NCBI GenBank assembly: GCA_003569365.1
Contig: BGOS01000027.1
Span: forward strand, 159,547-223,546
Direction of reading: 5' to 3'
Source of the DNA: Anaerolineaceae bacterium
Lineage (GTDB): Bacteria > Chloroflexota > Anaerolineae > Anaerolineales > UBA11657
DNA length: 64,000 bases
The stretch's first letter is position 1. The number at the start of each line of letters is the position of its first letter. The notes beneath the pieces were generated by a model, which saw only the letters and a program-made list of their open reading frames with translations, was not told where the DNA came from and did not search any database. Both the position numbers and the translations under genes were made by a program. Positions 10,510 through 19,149 of this stretch are shown in pieces.

Positions 10510-10821
10510 ATGCCTGATTTCCTGCTCCCGCTGCTGGCGCGCAATTGGAACCTGGTTCTTTTGCTCGCGATCTCGCATGTGGTGATTCTGTATGCCTGGC
10601 TGCGTGCCGAGCGCAAAGGCCGCTGGCTTTCAGTGTTCTTTTTGGTACTGCCCATGTGGTATCTAATGTACCGGCTGGCGCGCTGGCGCCTGCAACTGCC
10701 GGAGCTTGCAATTTCCTTTGGCCTCGGCGGCAGCGTGTACCTGCTCTGGCATTTGCTGTACCTGCGCAAAATTCCGCTGCCCAACAGCGACAATATCCAA
10801 GTTTGGGGACAGGAGAGTTGA
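10510..10821 (+). CDS. Small membrane protein, unknown function
   Basis: 103 residues with three hydrophobic segments (about 5-30, 42-57 and 68-85) separated by Arg-rich loops (RAERKGRW, RLARWRLQ). No family recognised. Its TGA stop overlaps the TTG proposed as the start of the large lipoprotein gene, suggesting coupling. The 114 bp upstream, shared with divergent mutL, contain a TATACT at 10448-10453 that may be a -10 element, without a clear -35. Confidence 0.7.
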   Translation: MPDFLLPLLARNWNLVLLLAISHVVILYAWLRAERKGRWLSVFFLVLPMWYLMYRLARWRLQLPELAISFGLGGSVYLLWHLLYLRKIPLPNSDNIQVWGQES

Positions 10822-13487
10822 CGGCGCGCCCGGCGGGCGGCGGGCAGCGCGCCGGATGGCTGCCCGTGCTGTTGGCGCTTCTGCTGGCGAGCTGTGGCGG
10901 TTATGGCGGCCCGGCCCTATTTGTCCCGCCGTCAGATGCACAGTTGCAAGCAACCAGTGCGGCAGCAGCTCCAGACGGGCAGCTGCCCGGCGTGGCTGCC
11001 ACTCCAAACCGCAACGAGCCGGTCAAGATTACCGGCATTGCCGAAATCACATTCCCGCTTTTTGAAAGCTATATCGTTGAGCCGTTTGTGCTCCTAGAGG
11101 ACGAAGCCGGCTTTGTTAGCCGTAATTATGAGTTTGAGCTGGCGCCGGAAAAGCAGGTGATGGGCCCGCTTCGCAAAGGTCGTGACGGCCAATATCACTA
11201 CACCCTGCATCTGCCGGCGCAGCCGGTGGGGACGCTGGTGGATGTGAGCCGCAGTGGCCGGGCGCAAGTGATGGTGTTTGCAGTTGCGGTGCAGGCCAAT
11301 TTGATCGGCGATCCGTTTTTGGACCGCTCTGAGTATCGCGGCTGGTCCACCACCTGGAGCTCCGCCCGCATTGACAGCGAGAACCAGGACGAAATCAAGG
11401 GTGGTGCGCTGCTTGTTTGGGCGCCAGACAGCGCACAGGAATTCCCGGCCGGGTTTGGCAGCGACGGATTGCTGTTCACAAGTGATGACCCGCTGGCACC
11501 CGTCCCGGCAGGTTACACGATCATCGACATGGAACAGCAGCCCTTCCGCTTTTACAAGGAAGCCAATCCGCAGCTAACACTTTATGAAGGCGATGTGGCG
11601 GTAAAAGACTACAGCAGCATGACTTATACGGAAGCGTTTGATGCGCTGATTAAAAAAGCGCGCGTCGAATATCCGTTCACCGAAGCGAAGGCGGTCGATT
11701 GGGATGCGATCTACGCCGGCCTCGCGCCGCGCGTTGCGGCTGCCGAACTGAAAGCGGACCCGCTCGGGTTTTACCTTGCAATCCGGGACTTCACTTGGGC
11801 GATACCGGACGGGCACATTGGAGCGAGCGGCGATGACGGTGGGCGGTTTATGGCGGAGGTGGGCGGCGGCGTGGGCCTCGGGCTGACGCAGCTGGACAAC
11901 GGCAGCGTGATCGCGGGCTATGTCACGGACGTAAGCGCTGCTGCGCGGGCTGGTATTTTGCGCGGCGCGGAAATTTTTGAGTACGGTGACAAGCCGGTTG
12001 CCGTCGCTGCTGCCGCAGTCATTCCGTGGTCGAGCCCGTTTTCCACAGCGCACACGCGCAGTTTGCAGCAGTTCCGCTATCTCACGCGTGGTGCATTGGG
12101 TTCCAACGTGGCTGTTGTTTGGCGCAACCCGGGCGCCGACGAGAAGCAGGCTGCGGTTCTGGTGTACGGCGACGAGCGCGATTCATTCTATGCGTTGTCC
12201 TTTAATAATGGTGTTGAACGCGGGGCGCCGCCAGTTACCTACCGCGTGATCCCCGGAGCAGATCTGCCGGCCGGCGGCGTGCCGTTTGCTTCGACAAAGT
12301 CCGGGGTGCAAATAGATGCGCGCCAGACCGGCATTGGCTACATTAAGATCTCTGACCTTGCGGATGACCTGAACCTGACGGTGCGTTTATTTGCGCGGGC
12401 AGTGAGCTTTTTCAGGGATGAAGAAGTGCCTGCGATCATCGTGGATTTGCGCCAAAACAGCGGGGGCAGCCCGATGGGTGCCGGTTTGGCATCGTACTTC
12501 ACCAAGGACGAGGTTGAGCTGTCACGCAGCTATTACTATAGTGAGCGCACTGGCAAGTTTGAAACTTACGGCCCGCCGGCCACAATTGAGCCGGACGCAG
12601 CATTGTTTTACCCCGGCAGATTGGTGGTGCTGGTGGGGCCAGCCTGTGCCAGTGCCTGCGAGGATGTGGCGTGGGTGCTGCGCCAGCTCCCGCAAACCAT
12701 TGTGCTGGGGCAGTATCCCAGTGCCGGAATGATGGGCGAGGTGGGCCGCGGCCAATACCAGCTGCCGGCAGACATCCAGTTTCAGATTCCCACCGGCATG
12801 GACCGGGACATGCAAGGGGAAATTCTGATTGAGGGCGTCGGCGTTGTGCCGGACTTTAGAGTGCCGGTAGACATGGCAAGTGCGCTTTCCGGAAGGGATG
12901 CGGTGCTGGATGGCGCGCTGGAAGCGCTGACACTGCGGCCGCGCCTTAGGCGGGCGCTGGATGTCAGAGACAAGCTGCAAGCGCAAACTAAATCCAGCGG
13001 TTCAGAAGCGGGTGGCACACAAATGTTGCTGCCGGGTGCTGCGCCAATCGAAATCTATTCCGCTAAGCCGGACAGCGCGTGGTGGCAGGCGCTGGCAGAT
13101 GCGCAGGCAAACGCCGTGCTCCGCGCGGGTGAATCGCAGAGCGTGGCGGTGCGGCTGCAGGACAAAGATGATGAAGTGCTGTGGGCGTATGGCTGGTGCG
13201 CTGCGGATGATGCAACCCTGGCCGCCAACTGGGGGCAAATTAGTGCGCGTTTTGTTGTCGAAGGGTTGGAAGTATCCGCGGCCAATTTGTTCACAGCGGA
13301 GCATGCGGTGAATGGCGGAGTCTGCCGCGCCGCTTTTGCTGCGCTGGGCAACTTTCCCGGTGGTACCCACGACCTGTCCGTAGAAGTTAATTTTGCCGCG
13401 CCGGTGCGGGCCGGGCAGCGCATTTATGCAGCTGGCTTGCGCACCTACACCCACATTGTGACCGCCCCGCAGATTTCTAACAACTAG
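10818..13487 (+). CDS. Large S41-family (tricorn/CtpB-like) protease lipoprotein
   Basis: An 889-residue predicted lipoprotein. From TTG 10818 the protein has a short basic n-region, a leucine-rich h-region and a lipobox (LLLASC, Cys26) followed by GGYGG. A PDZ-like region lies around the middle (GVGLGLTQL to AARAGILRGAEIFEYGD). The S41 core has ISDLADD, VDLRQNSGGSP and GPACASACEDV, which keeps the catalytic Ser three residues before Glu. The general-base Lys of CtpA-type enzymes is not at its expected place (about 25 residues on there is Gly in YPSAGMMG). A tricorn-type Ser-His-Glu arrangement is possible, with His in PDGHIGASG. Residues of the long C-terminal extension are unassigned. GGGGA at 10805-10809 may be the ribosome binding site. 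Confidence 0.82.
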   Translation: MTARPAGGGQRAGWLPVLLALLLASCGGYGGPALFVPPSDAQLQATSAAAAPDGQLPGVAATPNRNEPVKITGIAEITFPLFESYIVEPFVLLEDEAGFVSRNYEFELAPEKQVMGPLRKGRDGQYHYTLHLPAQPVGTLVDVSRSGRAQVMVFAVAVQANLIGDPFLDRSEYRGWSTTWSSARIDSENQDEIKGGALLVWAPDSAQEFPAGFGSDGLLFTSDDPLAPVPAGYTIIDMEQQPFRFYKEANPQLTLYEGDVAVKDYSSMTYTEAFDALIKKARVEYPFTEAKAVDWDAIYAGLAPRVAAAELKADPLGFYLAIRDFTWAIPDGHIGASGDDGGRFMAEVGGGVGLGLTQLDNGSVIAGYVTDVSAAARAGILRGAEIFEYGDKPVAVAAAAVIPWSSPFSTAHTRSLQQFRYLTRGALGSNVAVVWRNPGADEKQAAVLVYGDERDSFYALSFNNGVERGAPPVTYRVIPGADLPAGGVPFASTKSGVQIDARQTGIGYIKISDLADDLNLTVRLFARAVSFFRDEEVPAIIVDLRQNSGGSPMGAGLASYFTKDEVELSRSYYYSERTGKFETYGPPATIEPDAALFYPGRLVVLVGPACASACEDVAWVLRQLPQTIVLGQYPSAGMMGEVGRGQYQLPADIQFQIPTGMDRDMQGEILIEGVGVVPDFRVPVDMASALSGRDAVLDGALEALTLRPRLRRALDVRDKLQAQTKSSGSEAGGTQMLLPGAAPIEIYSAKPDSAWWQALADAQANAVLRAGESQSVAVRLQDKDDEVLWAYGWCAADDATLAANWGQISARFVVEGLEVSAANLFTAEHAVNGGVCRAAFAALGNFPGGTHDLSVEVNFAAPVRAGQRIYAAGLRTYTHIVTAPQISNN

Positions 13488-13520
13488 TGCGCAGCGCGCA
13501 CCCGGAGACTAATCGCAGCC

Positions 13521-14786
13521 ATGTTTGACAAAATTTCGCGCGCAACGCTGGCACTGCTCGGCGCCCTGTTTGTGGGCGCCGGCGTCTTCAGCGTTGGGTT
13601 TGTAACCGGCAGCCGCTACAACACGCTGCTGCCGGCTGTGCTGCAGCCTGCTGCGCCCGCCGCAGACGCAGTTGTGCCGGTGGACAAAATTACGGTGACG
13701 CCCGCGCAGGGCGCCACGCCCGAAGAATTGCAAACCGCCTTCAAGCCGTTTTGGGAAACTTGGGAACTGCTGCAAAAGAACTTTGTAGACCGGCCGCTGG
13801 ACACCACCCAGCTTGTGAACGGCGCCATTCAAGGCATGATGCGCGCCACCGGCGACCGCAACACCAGCTACATGACGCCGGCTGAGCAGTCGGTGATGCA
13901 GGGCGACATGTCCGGCGAACTGGAAGGCATTGGCGCGGAGGTGGATGGCAGCGGCGACCTCATGCGCATTGTGGCGCCGATGAAGGGATCACCGGCCGAG
14001 GCTGCCGGCGTGCGCGCCGGTGACTTGATTTTGGAAGTTGATGGCGTAGACATGGCCGGGCTGGACAGCAGCACTGTCATCAGCAAAGTGCGCGGCAAGG
14101 CTGGCACCAAGGTAAAACTGCTGCTGAAGCGCGAGGGTGCCTCTGCGCCTGTGGAAGTTGAAATCACGCGCTACAAAATCACCATTCCAATGGTGGAGGG
14201 CAAGCTGCTCACCAGTGGCGTGGCCTACGTGGAGATTAATCAGTTTGGCAGCGCTGTGGAAGTTGCGCTGCGCGAAAAACTTAAGCAGCTGCTGGCTCAG
14301 AACCCGCCCGGCCTGATTATCGATTTGCGCAATAATCCGGGCGGCTATTTGGATGCGGGTGTGGCAGTGGCGTCGGAGCTGGTGGCTGACAGCCCGGTGA
14401 TGGTTGAGCGCATCGGCGACGGCAGCGAAATAGAGTATCCCGCACTGCCCGGCGGGCTGGCCACCAAAATCAAACTGGTGGTGCTGATCAACGCCGGCAG
14501 TGCCAGCGCGTCGGAAATTGTTGCGGGCGCAGTGCAAGACTACAAACGCGGCCTGCTGGTGGGCGAAAAATCTTATGGCAAGGGCACCGTGCAAACGTGG
14601 CTGGATCTTTCCGACGGCGGCGGCGCGGTGCGCATCACGTTTGCGCGCTGGCTGACGCCCAAGAAGCGCTCAGTGGACCACAAGGGCTTGCTGCCGGATG
14701 TTTTGGTGCCGCTGACCGAGGCGGACCAGTCCGCCGGCCTCGACCCGCAGCTGGCGGCTGCCGAAGCCGTGCTGCTGCAGCCGTAA
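13521..14786 (+). CDS. ctpA: C-terminal processing peptidase (S41A, CtpA/Prc-like)
   Basis: A 421-residue membrane-anchored serine protease that degrades or processes extracytoplasmic proteins. There is one N-terminal transmembrane segment (about 9-30). The PDZ domain has LEGIGAEVD through GVRAGDLILEVDGVDM. The S41 core has LIIDLRNNPGG, catalytic Ser329 in GSASASE and Lys354 in EKSYGKGTVQ, with Asp340 also in place. Length and layout match CtpA. It lies 33 bp after the lipoprotein S41 gene, so two related proteases are adjacent. Confidence 0.93.
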   Translation: MFDKISRATLALLGALFVGAGVFSVGFVTGSRYNTLLPAVLQPAAPAADAVVPVDKITVTPAQGATPEELQTAFKPFWETWELLQKNFVDRPLDTTQLVNGAIQGMMRATGDRNTSYMTPAEQSVMQGDMSGELEGIGAEVDGSGDLMRIVAPMKGSPAEAAGVRAGDLILEVDGVDMAGLDSSTVISKVRGKAGTKVKLLLKREGASAPVEVEITRYKITIPMVEGKLLTSGVAYVEINQFGSAVEVALREKLKQLLAQNPPGLIIDLRNNPGGYLDAGVAVASELVADSPVMVERIGDGSEIEYPALPGGLATKIKLVVLINAGSASASEIVAGAVQDYKRGLLVGEKSYGKGTVQTWLDLSDGGGAVRITFARWLTPKKRSVDHKGLLPDVLVPLTEADQSAGLDPQLAAAEAVLLQP

Positions 14787-14883
14787 GGCGGTCTTACGCA
14801 ACGCAAATATTCCGGCGTGATACTCCGGCGCATGGGCGGTAAATTTCACAGCCGCGCAACTTTAGGACCACAGGACACAGCGC

Positions 14884-15597
14884 ATGTTTTTTGACCCCTT
14901 GTATTTTATTTTTGTGGGGCCGGCAATGTTGCTGGCAATGTATGCTAACAGCCGCGTGAAAGCAGCGTTTGCACGCTGGCACCAGGTGGGCAACGTGCGC
15001 CGGCTGACCGGCGAGCAGGTGGCGCTGGCGCTGATAAAAAGCAGCGGGCTGCGGGAAGTGCGCCTTACGAGCGCAGCGCCGGACAACGACCATTACGATC
15101 CGCGCGACCGTTCGCTGGCGCTCTCGCCGGCGGTTGGCAATGCATCCTCCGTGGCGGCGATGGCAGTGGCGGCGCATGAGATTGGCCATGCACTGCAGGA
15201 CAGCGAAGCCTATGCCCCGCTGCGCATGCGCAGTGCATTGGTTCCGGTTTCCAACTACGGCAGCCAGCTTGGCACCTATATGATTTTTGGCGGCATGCTG
15301 CTGGCGGGATTTGGGGGCGGCAGCCTGGGGTTGCCAGTAGCCTGGCTGGGCTTGGCTTTGTTTGCAGTGGGCAGCGTGGTCTCGCTGGTGACACTGCCGG
15401 TGGAGTTTGATGCCAGCCGGCGGGCGCTGGTGGTGCTTGCCAACAGCGGGCTGATTGCAAACGATGAGGAACAAGCGGGAGTGAAGGCGGTGCTGAATGC
15501 GGCTGCGCTCACTTATGTGGCAGCCGCGGGAGCTGCAATTGCCACAGTCGCATATTATGGATTCCGGTTGATGCGCCTGTACGGCCGGCGCGAGTAG
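14884..15597 (+). CDS. YugP-type neutral zinc metallopeptidase
   Basis: A 237-residue membrane zinc metallopeptidase of the YugP/PF04298 family. It begins with the typical DPLYFIFVGPAMLLAMYA hydrophobic start. HEIGH at residues 98-102 supplies the zinc ligands and Glu catalyst, followed by two more transmembrane helices and the family sequence PVEFDASRRALVVL. Function in vivo is poorly known. A good intrinsic terminator follows. Confidence 0.9.
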   Translation: MFFDPLYFIFVGPAMLLAMYANSRVKAAFARWHQVGNVRRLTGEQVALALIKSSGLREVRLTSAAPDNDHYDPRDRSLALSPAVGNASSVAAMAVAAHEIGHALQDSEAYAPLRMRSALVPVSNYGSQLGTYMIFGGMLLAGFGGGSLGLPVAWLGLALFAVGSVVSLVTLPVEFDASRRALVVLANSGLIANDEEQAGVKAVLNAAALTYVAAAGAAIATVAYYGFRLMRLYGRRE

Positions 15598-15626
15598 CCC
15601 GCACCGGCGCGTTGATTAAACAGATT

Positions 15627-15656
15627 GCGCCCGCAACTTGCGGGCGCTTTTATTTT
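15627..15656 (+). terminator. Rho-independent terminator
   Basis: A 9-bp GC-rich stem (GCGCCCGCA with TGCGGGCGC) and 3-base loop are followed by TTTTATTTT. It sits 30 bp after the YugP-type peptidase stop and ends the + strand group. The minus-strand side lacks a T-run. Confidence 0.9.
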
Positions 15657-15717
15657 GCCGCTGCGCTCCGGTGTGGCAGCCGGGCGGGCAGGCTGTGGAT
15701 GGGGCGGTTACCCGGCA

Positions 15718-16218
15718 TCAGACGATTACCAGCAGCAGTGTGTTTTGCTCTACGCTTTGGCCGGCCTGCGCCCGCACGCGTTGCACTGTGCCAGCACGCG
15801 GCGCGCGCAACTCATTCTGCATCTTCATAGATTCGAGCACAAGCAGCAAGTCGCCTTTTTCCACCAGCTGTTCGTTAGCCACTGGCACGCTTACCACCAG
15901 CCCCGGCATCGGTGCCTTTAGAAAAAACTCGCGGCCGCCGGCTGCCACTTGCATCCCGCCCAGCTGCGCGAGGCGCTGTGTGCGTTCATCTGCCACGGTC
16001 ACTGTGTAGCGGTCGCCGTGGTGCAGCACCTGCCAGCCATCTTCATCGACCTCAATGTGGGCCTCGTGCGATCCGCCATCCAGCAGCAGCGAGTACAACG
16101 GCTGGTGGCTCACGGATTCGAAGTCCACCGAAAAGACCTCGCCATCCACCGTGATCTGATGCGCGCTGTTAATCTCGATCTGGTAGGTGATGCCGTTGAC
16201 GGAGGTGGTGTATTTCAT
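15718..16218 (-). CDS. Biotin carboxyl carrier protein of acyl-CoA carboxylase
   Basis: A 166-residue carrier whose biotinyl-lysine shuttles carboxyl groups from biotin carboxylase to the carboxyltransferase. The biotinyl domain occupies about 98-166, with LESMKM placing the biotin Lys at 132 and APMPG upstream. The N-terminal 90 residues match the extra domain found on acyl-CoA/propionyl-CoA carboxylase carriers. The ATG overlaps the biotin carboxylase stop (ATGA), so translation is coupled. Confidence 0.9.
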   Translation of the reverse strand: MKYTTSVNGITYQIEINSAHQITVDGEVFSVDFESVSHQPLYSLLLDGGSHEAHIEVDEDGWQVLHHGDRYTVTVADERTQRLAQLGGMQVAAGGREFFLKAPMPGLVVSVPVANEQLVEKGDLLLVLESMKMQNELRAPRAGTVQRVRAQAGQSVEQNTLLLVIV

Positions 16219-16934
16219 CGATGCATGCGCTCCCAGCGCCCCACCCATTTCCAGTTGCTTGTGTCGCGCACATTGCGCTGCTTAATGTGCGCGGTCTGCT
16301 GGCCCTGCTGGTGCGCCACCAGCGTGGCCAGAATGGCCGCAATGCGCGGGTTGGCGGGCGGCTTGTCCGCCACGTGGAAGTCCTCATCCAGAAAGCGCGT
16401 TGTGAACTTGCCTGCCATAAACCGGTGGCTGTCGAGCAGCTTTTGATGGAACGGGATCGTCGTCTTGACACCGATCAGGCGGTAGTCCTCCAGTGCGCGG
16501 CGCATGCGCAGCAGTGCTTCGCCGCGCGATTCGCCATAACAAATTAATTTTGTGAGCAGCGAATCATAGTAGGGCGAGACGGTGTAGCCGGCGTACACGC
16601 CGGTATCGACGCGCACACCCGGGCCGGTGGGCAGGATGCTGGTGGTGATGGTGCCGATGGACGGCAGAAAGCCGTTGTAAGGATCCTCGGAATTGATGCG
16701 GCATTCTATGGCATGGCCGGCCAGGCGCACTTCTGATTGTTTGCGGCTGAGTTTGCGGCCGCGGGCAATGCGAATTTGTTCCTTGACAATGTCGATGCCG
16801 GTTACCAGCTCCGTCACCGGATGTTCCACTTGCAGGCGCGTGTTCATTTCCAGAAAAAATATGTTGCGGTCTTCGTCCAGCAGAAACTCGACCGTGCCGG
16901 CATTGGCGTAGCCACGGCGCTGGCCACTTTGCAA
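16215..16934 (-). CDS. Biotin carboxylase, C-terminal part (frameshifted gene)
   Basis: This frame continues the biotin carboxylase whose start is at 17719. It begins to match at RGYANAGTVEFLLDED and includes FLEMNTRLQVEHPVTE (catalytic and metal-binding Glu, Asn and Arg), AGHAIECRINSEDP and the C-terminal biotin carboxylase domain ending EDYRLIGVKTTIPFH. Restoring one G in the minus-strand GTGGC near 16912 would join the two parts as ASAVGYANAG. The catalytic region itself is otherwise intact. The last codons overlap the carrier gene. Confidence 0.85.
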   Translation of the reverse strand: MQSGQRRGYANAGTVEFLLDEDRNIFFLEMNTRLQVEHPVTELVTGIDIVKEQIRIARGRKLSRKQSEVRLAGHAIECRINSEDPYNGFLPSIGTITTSILPTGPGVRVDTGVYAGYTVSPYYDSLLTKLICYGESRGEALLRMRRALEDYRLIGVKTTIPFHQKLLDSHRFMAGKFTTRFLDEDFHVADKPPANPRIAAILATLVAHQQGQQTAHIKQRNVRDTSNWKWVGRWERMHR

Positions 16935-17719
16935 GCCAGTGTGCCCAGGCGCTGGCGCAGTTCTTCGTCATCGCCCACAAAAGGCGAGGGCGCTTCCTCC
17001 AGCAGCTTTTGGTGGCGGCGCTGAATGGAGCACTCGCGCTCGCCGAGGTGGATGATGTTGCCTTCCATGTCGGCCAGAATTTGCACTTCAATGTGGCGCG
17101 CGTTTGGCAGCAGGCGCTCCAGATAAAGTGTGCCGTCGCCGAATGCGGCCAGGGCCTCGGAGTGCGCTGCGGCAAGCGCGGCCGGGAGTTCGGCTGCGCT
17201 TGCAGCGCTGCGCATGCCTTTGCCGCCGCCGCCGGCCGCTGCCTTCACAAGCAGTGGAAAGCCAACATCGCCCGCCGCCGCAATTAGTTCCGCATCGCTC
17301 AGGTGCGCACGCGCGTCAGTGCCCGGCACAATCGGCACGCCGGCGGCAAGCGCAGCTGTGCGCGCGCGCGCCTTGTCGCCCATCACGGAGATGGCTTCAG
17401 GCGGCGGGCCAATGAATGCCAGCCCGGCTGCCGCGCAGGCTGCTGCAAAATCCGCGCGCTCGGAAAGAAAACCATAGCCGGGGTGAATGGCATCGGCGCC
17501 GGACTTGCGCGCGGCGTCCAGGATTTTGTCGGCGCGCAGATATGATTCGCGCGCGGCCGATGGCCCGATGTAGTACGCTTCAGCCGCTTGATGCACATGC
17601 ATTGCATTGCGGTCGGCGTCAGAGTAAACCGCAACCGTGGCAACGCCAAGCTCATGGCACGCGCGCAGAATGCGCACGGCAATCTCGCCGCGGTTGGCAA
17701 TCAGGATTTTGTTAATCAT
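16844..17719 (-). CDS. Biotin carboxylase, N-terminal part (frameshifted gene)
   Basis: N-terminal portion of the ATP-dependent biotin carboxylase of an acyl-CoA (probably propionyl-CoA) carboxylase. It starts MINKILIANRGEIAVRI at 17719; the reading can extend to 17749 but the shorter start fits the family. The preATP-grasp domain is followed by the glycine-rich ATP loop (KAAAGGGGKGM) and GERECSIQRRHQKLLEE. Homology stops near 16912, where the reading frame changes, and the tail after LACKVASAV is out-of-frame sequence. The rest of the enzyme is encoded in another frame at 16215-16934. Confidence 0.85.
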   Translation of the reverse strand: MINKILIANRGEIAVRILRACHELGVATVAVYSDADRNAMHVHQAAEAYYIGPSAARESYLRADKILDAARKSGADAIHPGYGFLSERADFAAACAAAGLAFIGPPPEAISVMGDKARARTAALAAGVPIVPGTDARAHLSDAELIAAAGDVGFPLLVKAAAGGGGKGMRSAASAAELPAALAAAHSEALAAFGDGTLYLERLLPNARHIEVQILADMEGNIIHLGERECSIQRRHQKLLEEAPSPFVGDDEELRQRLGTLACKVASAVATPMPARSSFCWTKTATYFFWK

Positions 17720-17768
17720 GGGTGGGTTGGTAGTTTCCGGGTGCGCCACACGGCGGCTATCGTTTGAA

Positions 17769-19139
17769 TCATGGCGCAGTCAAATCCGGCGCCAGTTCCC
17801 GCGCAAGTGTTGCTGCGTACAGCGAGTACCCGTAAGAGTTGAAGTGCAATCCCTGATGATAGAGCATCTCCGTCAGGGCGTGTTGGCGCAGTTCGGCGGT
17901 TGGGTCAATAAATTTGATTTTCAGTTCGGCGGCAAGTTTTGAGAGCACGGCAGCATTTGCCTGCTGCGCCTGCACTTCGCGTTCGTGGTCGGCCGCATCG
18001 TCTGCGCGCGCCGCCCAGATCGCCCGGTCAGCCGCAATGTAGGCAATTGCGATTTGCGTGTCTGCCCGCCCAGCCCGCACAGTTGTGGCAAAGTCACGAA
18101 TGGTTTGCAGCGCGCAAGCCGCAGCCGTAATATCTACCGGCAGCTCGCGCTGCTTGTGGAGCAGATTGGGCGTATCTACGCGCAGGCCTTCGAGCACAAA
18201 CAAGCCCAGCCGGCCGAAAGTTTTTGCATAAACGGGGCTTTGCCATTTGGCAGCAGCTGAAGCCGCCAGCGTGGCAGCGTTGCGCAAGCCGCGCTGGGCA
18301 ATATGCTTCAGCTCGCTGCCCGCTGCGGAAGCAACGGCCGGGGCATTGGGGTCAAACCTGTGCGTTTCGGCCGGCAGGCTTTCCGGTCCGAAGTTGCAGC
18401 TGCCGGCGTCATTGGCGGCGTAGTAATTGGCGATGACCATGCGCGGAGCCCTGCCACCGGCAACTGTTTCCACAAAGCGTTTGTATTGCAGCGCCCAGTG
18501 GTTGGTGCTTTGGCCGTGCATGCCCGCCGAGTAAATACGCGTGGCGGGCAGCAGGTCACGCATCACATCGGCAATCGTGATTTGCGACTCCTGCCCCTCG
18601 GTGAACGAGTCGCCGATCAGCAGAATATCCACCACCGGATTTTGCGCAAGGTAGCCGACCGGATTGCGGTAGCCATGCTCATCATAGAAACCGTCCACAG
18701 TTGGAGTGAGCGGGTTGCCCCAATAATTTCCGTCTGCGCCGAACACAACTTCGTTTTGCTTGTTGGCGGTCTTCCAGCGGCCGTAGCGTGCCTGGGCTTC
18801 AAGCGACATGGCAGAAACCAGCTGCACCGGCATTGCCGGCGCAAATTGAAAAAGCAGGCGGTCAACCACAAGCAGTACCGGAATCAGGATTAAGGCGTTC
18901 ATGCCGAGCAGGGCTGCCGCGCGCGGCATTCGGATGCTAACCGCTAGCAGCACCAAGCCGGCGCCGAGCAGCAGCAGTTGCTGTACGCCAAGCCCGCTGC
19001 CGTCGCCAACGCTGACAAAATCTGCAAACGCGCCAACAGCAATCAGCAGCGCGGAAAAACCCAGTGCGATGTAACGGAAAAACGCCGCGAAGGCGGGAGC
19101 GGGTGCGCGCATGCGTTTGTCTGGCGCGGCAGCGGGCAT
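17769..19139 (-). CDS. SGNH-hydrolase-like membrane protein in carboxylase operon
   Basis: A 456-residue protein from ATG 19139. Three N-terminal transmembrane helices (about residues 18-110) precede an extracytoplasmic domain. That domain has VDILLIGDSFTEGQ (block I Ser near 177), a GMHGQST block and NYYAANDAG, in the manner of SGNH esterases. The final block is HQGLHFNSYGY, which keeps the His but has no Asp three residues before it. The protein could be an acyltransferase/esterase acting on surface glycans. Its position between carboxylase genes is unusual and its role there is unknown. Confidence 0.75.
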   Translation of the reverse strand: MPAAAPDKRMRAPAPAFAAFFRYIALGFSALLIAVGAFADFVSVGDGSGLGVQQLLLLGAGLVLLAVSIRMPRAAALLGMNALILIPVLLVVDRLLFQFAPAMPVQLVSAMSLEAQARYGRWKTANKQNEVVFGADGNYWGNPLTPTVDGFYDEHGYRNPVGYLAQNPVVDILLIGDSFTEGQESQITIADVMRDLLPATRIYSAGMHGQSTNHWALQYKRFVETVAGGRAPRMVIANYYAANDAGSCNFGPESLPAETHRFDPNAPAVASAAGSELKHIAQRGLRNAATLAASAAAKWQSPVYAKTFGRLGLFVLEGLRVDTPNLLHKQRELPVDITAAACALQTIRDFATTVRAGRADTQIAIAYIAADRAIWAARADDAADHEREVQAQQANAAVLSKLAAELKIKFIDPTAELRQHALTEMLYHQGLHFNSYGYSLYAATLARELAPDLTAP

Positions 19140-19149
19140 GGCGCCGTGC

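Noticed and set aside
14782..14798. CGTAAG-GCGGT-CTTACG hairpin over the ctpA stop codon
   Set aside because: Short stem with no T-run; not convincing as a terminator.
16900..16940. Programmed ribosomal frameshift in biotin carboxylase
   Set aside because: No slippery heptamer or downstream pseudoknot is apparent, and the break is repaired by one missing G, as elsewhere in the window.
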